NCBI GenBank assembly: GCA_937968015.1
Contig: CALBSO010000121.1
Coordinates: forward strand, 1-64,000
Origin: an uncultured Thermomicrobia bacterium
GTDB taxonomy: Bacteria; Chloroflexota; Chloroflexia; Thermomicrobiales; JALYUS01
DNA length: 64,000 nt
Direction: 5' to 3'
In this document: positions 34,659 through 44,510 of the stretch, piece by piece
Numbering within the stretch: position 1 is the stretch's first letter
How the letters are laid out: each line of letters opens with the position of its first letter
Position numbers and translations under genes: made by a program
The notes under the pieces: generated by a model
The model's input: only the letters and a program-made list of their open reading frames with translations
What the model was told of the DNA's origin: nothing
Database searches by the model: none

Positions 34659-36836
34659 CTATGTCGTGCAGTATCGCCATTTGTAGTAGTGCTGGCCGAT
34701 GTTGCCCATTTCTACCTTGAAGGGGTCCGGGTTGTCCGCCGTGTAGGTGAGGACGCGACGCTCGAACACCTGGATCATGACTTGCTTCTGCTGTCCCCCG
34801 ACCTTGACCGTCGCGAGGAACGGCTCGCTCTTGGCGTAGCCGATCGTGAGGAGACCAACTTTGTTCCGGTAATCCGCGAATGCCTGGGGCACATTGTGCT
34901 GCGTGGCGGCGTCATAGGCGGCGAGGGCAGTCGGGCCAGAGCCTGCGGTGGCCGCGCCCGGTGTAATCGTCCCGTTCGCCGCGACGGTGGTTGAGACGAG
35001 AATACCCGTCTGCGCGGGGGCGGCGTTCAGCAAGGCGGCCGCCGTGCTGCTGAGTGCGGCATAGGTCGGCCCGGGATTGTCCGGGTCTCCGGCGATCGGG
35101 ATGGCGGCTGGGGTGCGCATCTGGAACGTGGAATCCCCATTCTGCTGGAGGCCGGTGATCAATTCATTGGCGAGGAGGCCGTTCGTCACGATCCCGGTCG
35201 TGGGGTTGGTCAATTCCATTCGCCCCTTGTCGAAGTACTGGACAAGCCGCTGCCCACCCGGCGCTTCCACATATGGCTCAGAGAGGCCGCCTGCGGCCGC
35301 CGGACCCCAGAAGTTCGCCGCGAGCGCTTCGCCTTGCTGCCACTGCGCTTGGAAGCCGTCATTCGCGAACGGACTGCCCGGCACGAGCAGCGTACAAGCG
35401 GCCGTCGTGCCGGGCGTCGCGGACGCCTGCGTGGTGGTCGTCGCCGTGGCGGTCGGCGCGGCTTGCTCCAGTTCGAATGCACCGATATCGCACGCCGGGC
35501 CTTGCGGGCGGATGATGCCACGCTGGTCTGTCGCGGGGCAGCCGCCGCCCGTGCCGCCCTTGTCAATCGCCGGGCTGCCTGGCTGGAGGGCGTGGGTGAA
35601 GGTCGGGCCGCCGTTGTTCGCGAGCGGGCCGAGCAAGGGGTTGATATTCTGCTGATCGTGCGGGCCGTTCAGTTTGCAGGAGGCGCCGACGTCCAGGTTG
35701 TAATCGCTGGAAATGACCGGGCCGCTACAGGCATCAGCGACGATCGTGTTCCTCAACGTTGTCGGGCCGCTCGTGCTGACACCGTCATTGCCAAACGCCG
35801 AGGAGGTATTCCCCGCAACGGTCGCGTTCGTGAAGATTGCCGTCGCACCGAATGAATCAATACCCGCGCCCGCGCCGCTGGTCACTCTATTGCCGCTCAG
35901 CGTGCTGTTCGTGAGGCTGACGACCCCCCCACTGCGGTTGAAGATACCGCCGCCAATATCGGTCACGGTATTGCCGTTGATGGTGCTGCGATCGACGGTC
36001 ACCGTGGCGTTCATGTCGTTCCCGATACCGCCACCGAACCTCCCGTTGTTGCCGCTGATGGTCGTCGTGGTGATCGTGATCCTGCCGCCCGCCGTGGTGT
36101 TATAGATCGCGCCACCGATCCCACCGGCGCCGGTGGCCGAATTGTTGTTGAGCACCGCGTTCGTAGTCATCAACGTGCCCTGGTTGAAAATGCCGCCGCC
36201 GTTGTCCGTGCTGGCGATATTGCCATTGACCGTGCTGCTGTCAAGTGTCGCGACGCCGTCGTTGTATATACCCGCGCCGGACTTCGCCTTGTTGCCGCTT
36301 ATGACGACGTTCTTCAGGTTTATCGTTCCGGGCGCATCATTGAAAATGCCACCGCCCGAAGTGGTCGCCGTATTCGTGATAACGGCAGCGTCTGTCAGCA
36401 TGAGGCCACCGGCGTTATAGATACCGCCGCCAGGGTTCGCATTGCCGTTCTGGACCGTTATCTTGCGGATCGTTACGTTGACGCCGCTATTGATGTGCAG
36501 CACCTGGTTCGCGTTGCCACCGTCCAGTTTCGTTGTATCTTGCCCGGCGCCGGCGATCGTTACGGGCTTCGTGATCGTGATGCTCTCCGCATATATTCCC
36601 GCCGCCACGGTGATCGTGTCGCCGTTCGCGGCGCGCGTCGTGACCGCATAGCCAATCGTCTTGCACGGGCTGCCATTCGCGCCACAGGTCGCCGTGTCCG
36701 TGCCAGTGTTGCCGTTTACATTGATCGTTGCCGCGCGAACGATCTGCATTGCCGCGAGAGGTGTCAGAAGTGACACAAGCAGGAGAGCGACAAGCCACCG
36801 TCGATCGGTGCGTAGGCCACGGAGCATGTGTTGCAT
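34659..36836 (-). CDS. Secreted beta-helix protein with Chloroflexota-type C-terminal domain
   Basis: The protein has 725 residues from ATG 36836, which has GAAAGGTG upstream; a longer frame to 36908 lacks a ribosome site. A signal segment WLVALLLVSLLTPLAAMQIVRA is followed by CGANGSPCKTIGYAV and a long right-handed parallel beta-helix with repeated GGGIYN/GGGIFN turns, as in choice-of-anchor Q/polymorphic membrane repeat proteins. The helix reaches about residue 460 and is followed by a Thr-rich linker. The last 200 residues (FERRVLTYT, VEMGNIGQHYYKWRY) are a domain I know from many Chloroflexota exoproteins. It is convergent with the eCIS toxin gene, 46 bp away, and could be an adhesin or surface-layer-bound protein. 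Confidence 0.8.
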   Translation of the reverse strand: MQHMLRGLRTDRRWLVALLLVSLLTPLAAMQIVRAATINVNGNTGTDTATCGANGSPCKTIGYAVTTRAANGDTITVAAGIYAESITITKPVTIAGAGQDTTKLDGGNANQVLHINSGVNVTIRKITVQNGNANPGGGIYNAGGLMLTDAAVITNTATTSGGGIFNDAPGTINLKNVVISGNKAKSGAGIYNDGVATLDSSTVNGNIASTDNGGGIFNQGTLMTTNAVLNNNSATGAGGIGGAIYNTTAGGRITITTTTISGNNGRFGGGIGNDMNATVTVDRSTINGNTVTDIGGGIFNRSGGVVSLTNSTLSGNRVTSGAGAGIDSFGATAIFTNATVAGNTSSAFGNDGVSTSGPTTLRNTIVADACSGPVISSDYNLDVGASCKLNGPHDQQNINPLLGPLANNGGPTFTHALQPGSPAIDKGGTGGGCPATDQRGIIRPQGPACDIGAFELEQAAPTATATTTTQASATPGTTAACTLLVPGSPFANDGFQAQWQQGEALAANFWGPAAAGGLSEPYVEAPGGQRLVQYFDKGRMELTNPTTGIVTNGLLANELITGLQQNGDSTFQMRTPAAIPIAGDPDNPGPTYAALSSTAAALLNAAPAQTGILVSTTVAANGTITPGAATAGSGPTALAAYDAATQHNVPQAFADYRNKVGLLTIGYAKSEPFLATVKVGGQQKQVMIQVFERRVLTYTADNPDPFKVEMGNIGQHYYKWRYCTT

Positions 36837-36894
36837 CGGTACACACCTTTCGCGATTCAGACGAACACGATTGACGATGGTTTGCAGTCGTTCG

Positions 36895-39800
36895 CTAGTT
36901 GATGCCATTGTTCACGTTGACGATGAAGCTCCCGGTCGCAACGTTGCCGGAAGAATCTCTGGCGGTGCAATTCACCGTTGTTGGGCCATATGCGAACGTT
37001 GAGCCGGAGGGAGGGCTGCAGGTCACGGGCACCGGACCGTCCACGTTATCGAACGCAGAGACGGTATATGTGACAACGGTCGGGCCGGGCGCAGTAACTA
37101 AAACACCTCTCGGAAGATTCAGGACCGGCGGTTGCGTGTCGGGCGGGCGGCGGACTGTCACGTTGAAATTCCCTGTCCCGACATTCCCGGTGGCATCTTG
37201 GGCCGTGCAGGTGACGGTCGTCGTTCCGATCTTAAAGGTCGTGCCGGATGCCGGGGCGCAGGTCGCGGGTACCGGACCATCCACGACATCGGTCGCAGAG
37301 ACGGAGTAGGTAACAACCGCACCCGCCGCGCTGGTCGCATCAACGGCGATATCGCCCGGCAGTGTCAGCGCAGGCGGCTGCGTGTCACGCACTGTGACCT
37401 TGAAGCTGCCGTTTGCGGCGTTGCCCGCCGCGTCTCGCGCGGAGCAGTTCACCGTTGTCGTTCCGATCGGGAAAACGGTATCGGACGACGCGCTGCATCG
37501 TACCGGCACCACGCCATCCACCACGTCCACCGCGGAGACAGAGAAGGGAACCGTCGCGCCGCCTCTCGTGTTCCCCTCGACAGTCAGATCGCCCGGCAAT
37601 TTCAAGGCGGGTGGCTGCGTGTCCCGCACAGTGACGGTAAAGCTGCCAGTCGTCGTATTCCCGTTTGCGTCCTTGGCCGTACAGTTCACGGTCGTCGTAC
37701 TGATCGGAAAAAGGGTGCCGGATGCCGGGATACACGTCACCGCCGCATTCCCGCTCGCGGAGACGGCGAAGGTCACTTTCGCACCTCCATGCTCGGTCGC
37801 CTCCGCCGTCAGGTTGCCGGGAAGCTTGAGTGTCGCGGGCCCCTGGATCGCGGTTGGGTTCACGGTCGCGGTCGGCACCGGGGTGGCGGCCGGCGGTGGA
37901 GCGAGCGTTGCGGTCGGCGCGCCAGGTATCGGCGTCGGGACGAGAGTCGGTGGCTGCGCTGAGGGAATCGGGGTGTTGGTCGGCGCATCGGTCGCCCCAG
38001 GCAGAGGCGTTGACGAAGGGGCAAGCGTGGGCGTTGATGTGACGGGCGCGGGCATCGGTGTGGCGGGCGAGTTATCCGGCAGCACCGTGAAATCAAGCGT
38101 TTGGATGTCGGAAACGTTGCCCGCGAGGTCGGTCGCCCGGAAGGAGATCCTGTGATCGCCGGGTCCGTCCACGACTTTATTCGCCTTGAAGTTGACGTCA
38201 CTGAAATAGGGCTGCCAGTCGCCGCCATCGAGTTGTGACTCGATGATCGCCACGCCACTGAGCGGGTCTTCGTATCGGATATTTATTTTCGCCGACCCAC
38301 GGGATTGTGGCTTCGTGCCGACCGCAAATCGCTGCGGCACGAAGCCGTAGCGAAACAGGCTACCGCGCGCTGCGGTCAGGGTTGCGGGATTCGCGAGTGA
38401 AATGTCGAGCTTGGGCGATGTGTGATCAATCGTGAACTTCCGGCTCGTCATCTGAATCTGGCCATTCAACTGGGTGACGATGATCGCCTGGTAGACGCCT
38501 TCCGCACTAATCGTCATCCCGGGCGTGAAATCCTGGACCGGCACGGGGCCGGCGCCGGCCCCGTTTAGCGTCAGTGTCAGGACGCGTGCACTGATCACAT
38601 CGCCGATGTCGCCGATCCACGAGACGTTGAGGACGACCGGGCTAGTGCTGACGCCTCCATCGGCGATGCTCCAGAACCACTGCGGCTTCGGGAAAGATGT
38701 GCCGCTCCCCGTCTTGGCGGGGGCGGAGTTGGCCGTACCCGATGAGCGCGCGCGCGGCGTCACCGTCACTAGCGCGCCGGTAGTGCCAATAATTTTTGTC
38801 GCGGTACCGCTCGTCACCGTGGTCGTCGCGGTGCCGGGCGGATTGACAGGGTTCGGGTCCGAGCGGGTGCCGGGCTTGTTCGAGCCGTTCGGGTCGTAGA
38901 TATTGTCGTCCAGGATGACGCCGTTCGCGTACTTCTTCGCGAGGTCGAGCACCTCGTTCACGTACCAGTCCGCATTGTTGTAGGAAAAGATCGCACCGCG
39001 CAGGTCGCCCGGCGCACCCCCGTTATGCAGATAGAAAGCGGCGGCATAAATGGCGGATTCGGGGTCCCAGATCCCTTCTTTGCCGAGGTTCTTCCCCGTT
39101 GCCGCGTCAACGTTCGCAATCAGGCCGCGATACGTACTCGGCAGAAACTGCATCATACCGAGGGCGTGCGCATCTTCCGTCCCGGCGAACCGCTCGATCA
39201 GCGGGCCTTGCGCACGGGGCGTGAAATTCGACTCGATGCGCCCGATCGCGAGGAGGATTTCGCGCGGTACGCCGGTCTTGGCGGCAGCGGCGGTGAAGAA
39301 CGGCATGAGTTGAGACGGCGCCAGCGGACTGCTATTCGTAGCGGAGACGCCCTGAGGATTCTCTGCCGGGGTGAGCGTGGTGTTCACACGCGTGCAGCCC
39401 TGATCTTTGCCGTCATAGGTACGAATCCAGCGCATATTGTAGCCGCTGTTGACGAAGGTCTGAAGGGATTTATTGGCCGTCCCGTCCCACGGGTCAGTGA
39501 CGGCGTAGTTTGATGCCTGACCACCGCCGCCCGCCGTGACGACGACGAAGTGCATGCCCGTCTGTCCGCGGAGCATGCCGACGATGGCGGGCTTGCCGGC
39601 CGAGAGCACCTGATCGAGGTTCTGCCAGGAGAAATCGAAGCCGTTATTCCCGGTGACCGCGCCCTTCGCGCAGGGGACAGCCTGCGCCCAGTAGAGAAGG
39701 TCCGCATATTGACCGAGACATTGGTTGAGTTGCGGCGGTGTGAGGCCCGCGCCATAGTAATTGAGAACCATCGCCGTGGAGGTCACGGCGCAGCCGAAGT

Positions 39801-41133
39801 TGCCGATGCTGTCGCCTGCGGCATACATAAGCAGGTTTCGCCAGTTTGGGTCATTCTGGCTGTAGACTGGCATCGCGCAGGCCGTGCCGCTTGCCGGTAA
39901 CGGCGTGGCAGCACCGACCACAGCGGGCGGTATGGTCTGATCCGCATGGGCCGCGTTGCGGACTGTACCGCTCGCGATATCAATTTCGGTCTGCCGGAGG
40001 CCACCACTAATCCCGCTCCCCGCGGTCCCCTGCCCCCCCGATTGCCGAGTACCGGACGGCGCCGAATTCGACGGCGCGCTCGCGGCGCGTGTGCCCTGGT
40101 CTTTTCGGTTGCCTTCGCGGACGATATTCTGGAAGATGACCGTTTTGTTGTCCGCCGCCCAGCAAAGCGGCAGCGTTGGATTGCCAGAGAAGTCCTCCGG
40201 TTGGAGGAGGTCGGGCGGCGTATCAATCTTGTGTGGTTGGCCACCGACCTCGGCGATCCACAGTTCGAGTTGCGTCTGATTCTGCGCCGCCTTCTGCGCG
40301 TTCAGTTGAACGAAAGCGATTTGCCGGTTGTCCGGCGACCAGGCAGGCTTGACGGACCAGAAACCGCGCGGGATATTCGCGAGTTCAACGCGCTGGCCGG
40401 GGTTCGCGACATCAATGTACCAGAGGTGCGCATCGTCCATCGCTTCGTTACTCGCGGTGACGTACGCGAGGCGGGAGCCGTCCCCTGAGAGTGCAAGCAG
40501 GGGTTCGTAGAGGCCGGGCAGGACGTCTGCGTGTTCCGTGCGAAGAATTTGCAGGTCGCTCAGGTCCGGGTTGCTGAGACGGATCGCAGTCGTTGTATCA
40601 TCGCTGAACAGGCTGGCAATCTTCGACGCCGGGCTGGCGCAGATATTGCCGGTTGGCTCGGCGGGTGTGGCGTTCGAGCCGCGGTTGTGGATGAGCAGAC
40701 CCACGACGACGCCGATGAGGAGGACACTTGCCGCGGCGATGCCGATCAGCCATGGGGCGCGACTGCGTGGCGGCGCCGCGGCCACTGGCCCGGTTGTGAT
40801 CGCGGCGGCACCGAGGACGCGGAGTGGAACGCTCGCCTCGCCGACCGGTGTATCGGTTCTCCGCGCAATGAGGACAACCGTGATCAGGAGATCGGCGGAG
40901 AAGGCATCAGCGGGGATGTTGACGATGATTGAGGCGGTGACCTGCTCACCCGGCCTGACGGAGACGGTTGGCGGTCGGAGCGTCAGCCATGCCGGTTCGA
41001 CGCCGCGCGGCCGGAGCGAGAACTCCTCCACCTGCGTGCCCGTATTCGTGATAAAGGCGGTCAAGACGGCAAGGTTGCTTGCTTCGACTTGTGATCGGTC
41101 TATCGTTAGCGTCACGTTCGCGGGTACGCTCAT
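36895..41133 (-). CDS. Membrane-anchored C39 peptidase / lytic transglycosylase / HYR-repeat protein
   Basis: The protein has 1412 residues. Residues 1-105 resemble the NEW3-like module also found in the kinase. A membrane span lies at about 128-150 (LIGIAAASVLLIGVVVGLLIH). Residues 160-350 look like TolB/WD-type propeller repeats. A C39-like peptidase at about 415-560 has FGCAVTSTAMVLNYYG, GMHFVVV and TDPWDG as Cys/His/Asp. An SLT lytic transglycosylase at about 611-737 has IESNFTPRAQG, GMMQFLPSTY and YNNADWY, with the catalytic Glu near 629. Ig-like domains, a Pro/Thr linker and four HYR repeats end the chain. It probably acts on peptidoglycan outside the membrane. Its nearness to the eCIS suggests a role in release or in cell-wall passage, but nothing in the sequence proves this. 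Confidence 0.85.
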   Translation of the reverse strand: MSVPANVTLTIDRSQVEASNLAVLTAFITNTGTQVEEFSLRPRGVEPAWLTLRPPTVSVRPGEQVTASIIVNIPADAFSADLLITVVLIARRTDTPVGEASVPLRVLGAAAITTGPVAAAPPRSRAPWLIGIAAASVLLIGVVVGLLIHNRGSNATPAEPTGNICASPASKIASLFSDDTTTAIRLSNPDLSDLQILRTEHADVLPGLYEPLLALSGDGSRLAYVTASNEAMDDAHLWYIDVANPGQRVELANIPRGFWSVKPAWSPDNRQIAFVQLNAQKAAQNQTQLELWIAEVGGQPHKIDTPPDLLQPEDFSGNPTLPLCWAADNKTVIFQNIVREGNRKDQGTRAASAPSNSAPSGTRQSGGQGTAGSGISGGLRQTEIDIASGTVRNAAHADQTIPPAVVGAATPLPASGTACAMPVYSQNDPNWRNLLMYAAGDSIGNFGCAVTSTAMVLNYYGAGLTPPQLNQCLGQYADLLYWAQAVPCAKGAVTGNNGFDFSWQNLDQVLSAGKPAIVGMLRGQTGMHFVVVTAGGGGQASNYAVTDPWDGTANKSLQTFVNSGYNMRWIRTYDGKDQGCTRVNTTLTPAENPQGVSATNSSPLAPSQLMPFFTAAAAKTGVPREILLAIGRIESNFTPRAQGPLIERFAGTEDAHALGMMQFLPSTYRGLIANVDAATGKNLGKEGIWDPESAIYAAAFYLHNGGAPGDLRGAIFSYNNADWYVNEVLDLAKKYANGVILDDNIYDPNGSNKPGTRSDPNPVNPPGTATTTVTSGTATKIIGTTGALVTVTPRARSSGTANSAPAKTGSGTSFPKPQWFWSIADGGVSTSPVVLNVSWIGDIGDVISARVLTLTLNGAGAGPVPVQDFTPGMTISAEGVYQAIIVTQLNGQIQMTSRKFTIDHTSPKLDISLANPATLTAARGSLFRYGFVPQRFAVGTKPQSRGSAKINIRYEDPLSGVAIIESQLDGGDWQPYFSDVNFKANKVVDGPGDHRISFRATDLAGNVSDIQTLDFTVLPDNSPATPMPAPVTSTPTLAPSSTPLPGATDAPTNTPIPSAQPPTLVPTPIPGAPTATLAPPPAATPVPTATVNPTAIQGPATLKLPGNLTAEATEHGGAKVTFAVSASGNAAVTCIPASGTLFPISTTTVNCTAKDANGNTTTGSFTVTVRDTQPPALKLPGDLTVEGNTRGGATVPFSVSAVDVVDGVVPVRCSASSDTVFPIGTTTVNCSARDAAGNAANGSFKVTVRDTQPPALTLPGDIAVDATSAAGAVVTYSVSATDVVDGPVPATCAPASGTTFKIGTTTVTCTAQDATGNVGTGNFNVTVRRPPDTQPPVLNLPRGVLVTAPGPTVVTYTVSAFDNVDGPVPVTCSPPSGSTFAYGPTTVNCTARDSSGNVATGSFIVNVNNGIN
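36898..37854 (-). repeat. Four HYR (hyalin) repeats
   Basis: Four units of about 79 codons start with DTQPPALxLPGD-type motifs (first unit GPATLKLPGNL) and end with TTVNCTAxDAxGNxxxGSFxVxV. The DNA of neighbouring units is similar but not identical. They lie at the C-terminus of the C39/SLT protein and form Ig-like domains used in adhesion. Confidence 0.8.
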
Positions 41134-41449
41134 CCCAAATACCTCGGATTTTCCCGATTTACGTTTTCATTTTGCCTTGCCCCGTGCCCACAACGCCGTT
41201 TGCGAACCGAAGACGCAGGATACCCACCACTGCCGTGAAGAAGCTTAGTAGATCACTTCCAAGACACTGCAGCATCACATGGGTCACAATCCTATGCAGA
41301 CTCGATGGAGTGTGGACGGTAATCGGTACGAGCGAGCAGGGTGAAGAACATCGGGGGCGATAGGGTGGTGTCCATCTGCCATGCAGGAGCCTCCGAGAAG
41401 GCGAGCCGCACGGATCAAATGGTTCATTCAGCCAATGGGGCAAGGAGAT
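41134..41449. other. Intergenic region between the C39/SLT gene and tRNA-Glu
   Basis: These 316 bases contain the promoter side of the minus-strand C39/SLT gene and the 3' side of the tRNA. GAGGTATTTGGG just before the ATG (minus strand) can act as ribosome site. No clear promoter hexamers, hairpin or gene stands out. Confidence 0.4.
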
Positions 41450-41526
41450 TGGTAGCGCGTACGGGATTCGAACCCGTGATCTCCACCTTGAGAGGGTGAT
41501 GTCCTAGGCCGCTAGACGAACGCGCC
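41450..41526 (-). tRNA. tRNA-Glu(CTC), with encoded CCA
   Basis: Read on the minus strand it folds as a cloverleaf. The acceptor GGCGCGT pairs with ACGCGCT. The D arm is GTCT...GGAC. The anticodon stem TCACC/GGTGG encloses the loop CTCTCAA, giving anticodon CTC (codon GAG). The T arm is ACGGG-TTCGAAT-CCCGT and is followed by ACCA. The GTCTAG...GG..AGGAC D-arm pattern is characteristic of tRNA-Glu. Confidence 0.95.
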
Positions 41527-41627
41527 ACGTCGCATCTGCGAGGATGGAGTATAAGATGCCGGGTGCTTCCTGTCAATTTGGGTCCGGAGTCCGAAGAAGG
41601 GGCCATTCGCTCCGAACATCGAACTCC

Positions 41628-43100
41628 TCACCGGCCGCTCTCGTTCGTCGGTGGCTCGTCGCCTGCATCGCTACGCCCGTGCAGGAAGTCGTTCATCGTC
41701 CGGCGGAAGCGGGAGCCGATGCCACGATCCTTCGGTATGCCGGTGAGGTCCGGGCCGCCCCGCGCGGCGAGTTGGCGTTCCAGTCGCTCCGCGTATGTGC
41801 TTGTCTGGAAGAGCGTCCGTTCCAGTTCGTTGACGCGCTCCTGCAAATCAGCGGCGATGAAGCCGGGCACGCGCGCCCCTTTCGTCGGCTGGCGACAGAA
41901 GGCCACGAGCGGCTGCGCGACCGCCTCCCAGGTGAATGATTGCCCCAGCGCGTGCCCCCGCGCGGCGAGCAGCCGCCGCTCATACGGGTTGTCAATCAGG
42001 TTCGCCAGCGTCACAGCGAGCGCGGCGTCATCTCCCGGCGGCACGATGCGCCCGGCGTCGTAGGCGCGTAGCAGGTCCGCCATCGTGTCGCCATCGCTGA
42101 CGATGGGCACGATGCCCGCCCAGAGCGCGTCGAGGACCGGCGTGCGAAAGGCGAAGCGCGCCGCGAGCGACGATTGCTGGAGGCTGACGCCCGCGTCCGC
42201 TTCCAGCAGATATTCCGCCCGCTCGGTGTAGGGGATCGGGTCATCGGGGAAGAAGAGATGCGTGCCCGTCAATTCCAGTTCGTCGCTGCGCTGGCGGACC
42301 GCATCACGCAGCGAGAGTGGCGCCGGTGCGCCATCCGACGGAGTAGGAGGCGGTGTGTCGAGCATGACGGTGCGGATCGGGTAATCCATGTCGCGCAGCC
42401 GTGCCGTCGCCTGGAGAAGCGTGAGTGGGTCGAGGCCGTGCCAGAGGCCACCACCCCAGAGCGCGACGAAGTCGTTCAGGCCGATACCCGGCATGACGCC
42501 CTTCAGCGCCTTCGCCTGCTTCGGTGGCGGGAGCGCGGGGATACCGTACGGCACGACATCAACGAGCGCCCGACCGTCCGGCGCACGGCGATAGATCGCT
42601 TCGGTGAGCCGTCCGATGTGAGCGAGCGCGCCGAGCCAGAAGGCGCGTTGCGTTTCGCCCGGACAGATGAAGAAATCACCCGCCGCGAGCAGCCCGTTGA
42701 TCGCGATGAGATCGCGCGCCAGCCCCTCCTCGGCCGCCGATTCCCGCGCCTGGTGCGCTTCCAGATGCTCGACGATCCACGGGCGGCAAAGGTCCACGAC
42801 GAGGTATTTCGTTGCCATCTCCTCAGCGGGCAGCGCGGGGAGTGGGAGCGCCTGCGCGACGATCACATCGTGGGCGCGGATCAGTTCGGTCAGCGCCGCA
42901 TATCCCTCGCTCGCGGGCGGGATGGCGGCAATGAAGAAGCCGGGACCGTCCGGCGGTGTCGGCACGGGCGCGGCGAGGGTCGTGCGGAACTCCCGCGCGA
43001 GGATGGTAGCGAGTTCCCACGCGCGTATCGCCTGCTCGCCCATCAATGGGCCGACCGGTTCGTCGGTGACAATCAGTAGTCGTGGGATGAACGCGGTCAT
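41628..43100 (-). CDS. GT-B glycosyltransferase family protein
   Basis: The 490-residue protein starts with RLLIVTDEPVGPLMGEQAIRAWELATILAREFRTTL, the N-terminal Rossmann layout of GT4-type enzymes. The C-terminal nucleotide-sugar domain includes VALWGGGLWHGLDPLTLLQATARL, TERAEYLLEADAGVSLQQSSLAARFAFRTPVLDALWAGIVPIVSDGD with the ligand region, and a helical tail (LQERVNELERTLFQTSTYAERLERQLA) that may form a coiled coil. The sugar donor is unknown. It stands alone between a tRNA and a divergent M24 gene. Confidence 0.8.
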   Translation of the reverse strand: MTAFIPRLLIVTDEPVGPLMGEQAIRAWELATILAREFRTTLAAPVPTPPDGPGFFIAAIPPASEGYAALTELIRAHDVIVAQALPLPALPAEEMATKYLVVDLCRPWIVEHLEAHQARESAAEEGLARDLIAINGLLAAGDFFICPGETQRAFWLGALAHIGRLTEAIYRRAPDGRALVDVVPYGIPALPPPKQAKALKGVMPGIGLNDFVALWGGGLWHGLDPLTLLQATARLRDMDYPIRTVMLDTPPPTPSDGAPAPLSLRDAVRQRSDELELTGTHLFFPDDPIPYTERAEYLLEADAGVSLQQSSLAARFAFRTPVLDALWAGIVPIVSDGDTMADLLRAYDAGRIVPPGDDAALAVTLANLIDNPYERRLLAARGHALGQSFTWEAVAQPLVAFCRQPTKGARVPGFIAADLQERVNELERTLFQTSTYAERLERQLAARGGPDLTGIPKDRGIGSRFRRTMNDFLHGRSDAGDEPPTNESGR

Positions 43101-43316
43101 GGCGGTATCTCAGTCCGTGTGCAGCGGAGACGCTCGATCGCGCATCCCGCTGTGCCGTATCTCTCTGCGCACACACTACACGTTCTCTGGCGCTCCGTCA
43201 CGCGGCAGGCTCTGACATGCGGACGTACATTCGGCGCGGTTGACCCAGCCGACCCGGCTGCTTTAGGATGGCTCCCGGTCTTGAATGCAGGGAATACAAG
43301 AAAGGGAGCGTCCATC

Positions 43317-44510
43317 GTGGTGCAGTTACGCTTGAGCGATGCCGAGTACGAGAGACGGCGAGCAACGATCCTACAGCGGCTGGGGGAGCGGGGCATCACG
43401 GCGGTTGTGCTCTTCGGCGGGAACAATGTCTCCTACTTCAGCCGCTTCGGGTTTATCCCGACCGAGCGGCCGATGGCCTACCTGCTCACTGCGAACCGCT
43501 CGGCACTCCTCGTGCCGCGTCTTGAAGGAGAACACGCCGAGGAGTTCGCGCTCGTGGACAAGGTCGTTACCTACCCGGAATATCCCGGCGAACGGCACCC
43601 GATGGAATTTATGAAGGATTTGCTCACCGATTTCGGCCTGACGCACGCGCGAATCGGCGTGGATTCGGAGGGCTATGGCGCGCTCTACGGCTATCGCGGC
43701 CCCTCGGTGAGCCAACTGCTGCCGGATGCCACGATCACCAACATCCGCGATGATGTCGAGTACATGCAGATGATCAACTCGGAGGAGGAACTGAACCTGA
43801 TCCGCGAGAGCGCGCGCTGGGGCAATCTCGCGCATGTCTATTTGCAGGAATACTGCAAGGTCGGCGTTTCGGAGACGGAAATCTCGATGCGGGCGTCCGA
43901 CGAGGCGACGCTGGCGATGATCCGCACACTCGGCAAGGAGTACCGCCCGGTCAGTTTCGGGCGGCCCGGTGCGTCGGCGGGCTTCCGCGGGCAGATCGGT
44001 AAAGATTCCGCCCTGCCGCACGCGATGACGAGCAACGCACGCCTCAAGGCGGGCGATGTGCTCGTGACGGGCGCGGGCGCCTCCGTCTGGGGCTACGGCA
44101 GCGAGTTGGAGCGCACGATGGTCATGGGTGAGCCGAGCAAGAAGCAGGAGAAGTACTTCAATCTGATGCTCGCGGCACAGACTCTCGCCTGCGACGCGAT
44201 CAAGCCGGGTATCCCCTGTTCCGAGGTGGATCGGCAGGTGCGCGCCTTCTTCACCGAGCACGACTTGTGGGAGTACTGGCGGCACCATACCGGCCACGCC
44301 AAGTCCACGCTCGTCCACGAAGCGCCCTTCCTCGACATCGGAGACAACCGCATCATGGAAGTCGGCATGGTCTTCACCGTCGAGCCGGGCATCTACCTGA
44401 ACGGCTTCGCGGGCTTCCGCCACTCCGACACCGTCGCCGTGACGCCGGACGGCATCGAGTGGCTCACCTATTACCCGCGCGACTTGGAGAGCCTGACGAT
44501 CCCAGTCTGA
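43317..44510 (+). CDS. M24-family (aminopeptidase P/creatinase-like) protein with altered metal ligands
   Basis: The protein has 397 residues from GTG 43317 (or 43320), chosen because AAAGGGAG lies 8 bases upstream; the longer frame to 43119 has no ribosome site. The N-terminal creatinase-N domain is followed by the pita-bread fold. At the usual VDxGA..GYxSDxTRT site the sequence is LVTGAGASVWGYGSELERT, so the first Asp is lost and the second is Glu. The GH, HE and VEP sites are present, but the last Glu site reads GFRHSDT. Three of five metal ligands are thus changed. The ELERT motif recalls the ALERT of metal-independent creatinase. The substrate is unknown. Confidence 0.85.
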   Translation: MVQLRLSDAEYERRRATILQRLGERGITAVVLFGGNNVSYFSRFGFIPTERPMAYLLTANRSALLVPRLEGEHAEEFALVDKVVTYPEYPGERHPMEFMKDLLTDFGLTHARIGVDSEGYGALYGYRGPSVSQLLPDATITNIRDDVEYMQMINSEEELNLIRESARWGNLAHVYLQEYCKVGVSETEISMRASDEATLAMIRTLGKEYRPVSFGRPGASAGFRGQIGKDSALPHAMTSNARLKAGDVLVTGAGASVWGYGSELERTMVMGEPSKKQEKYFNLMLAAQTLACDAIKPGIPCSEVDRQVRAFFTEHDLWEYWRHHTGHAKSTLVHEAPFLDIGDNRIMEVGMVFTVEPGIYLNGFAGFRHSDTVAVTPDGIEWLTYYPRDLESLTIPV

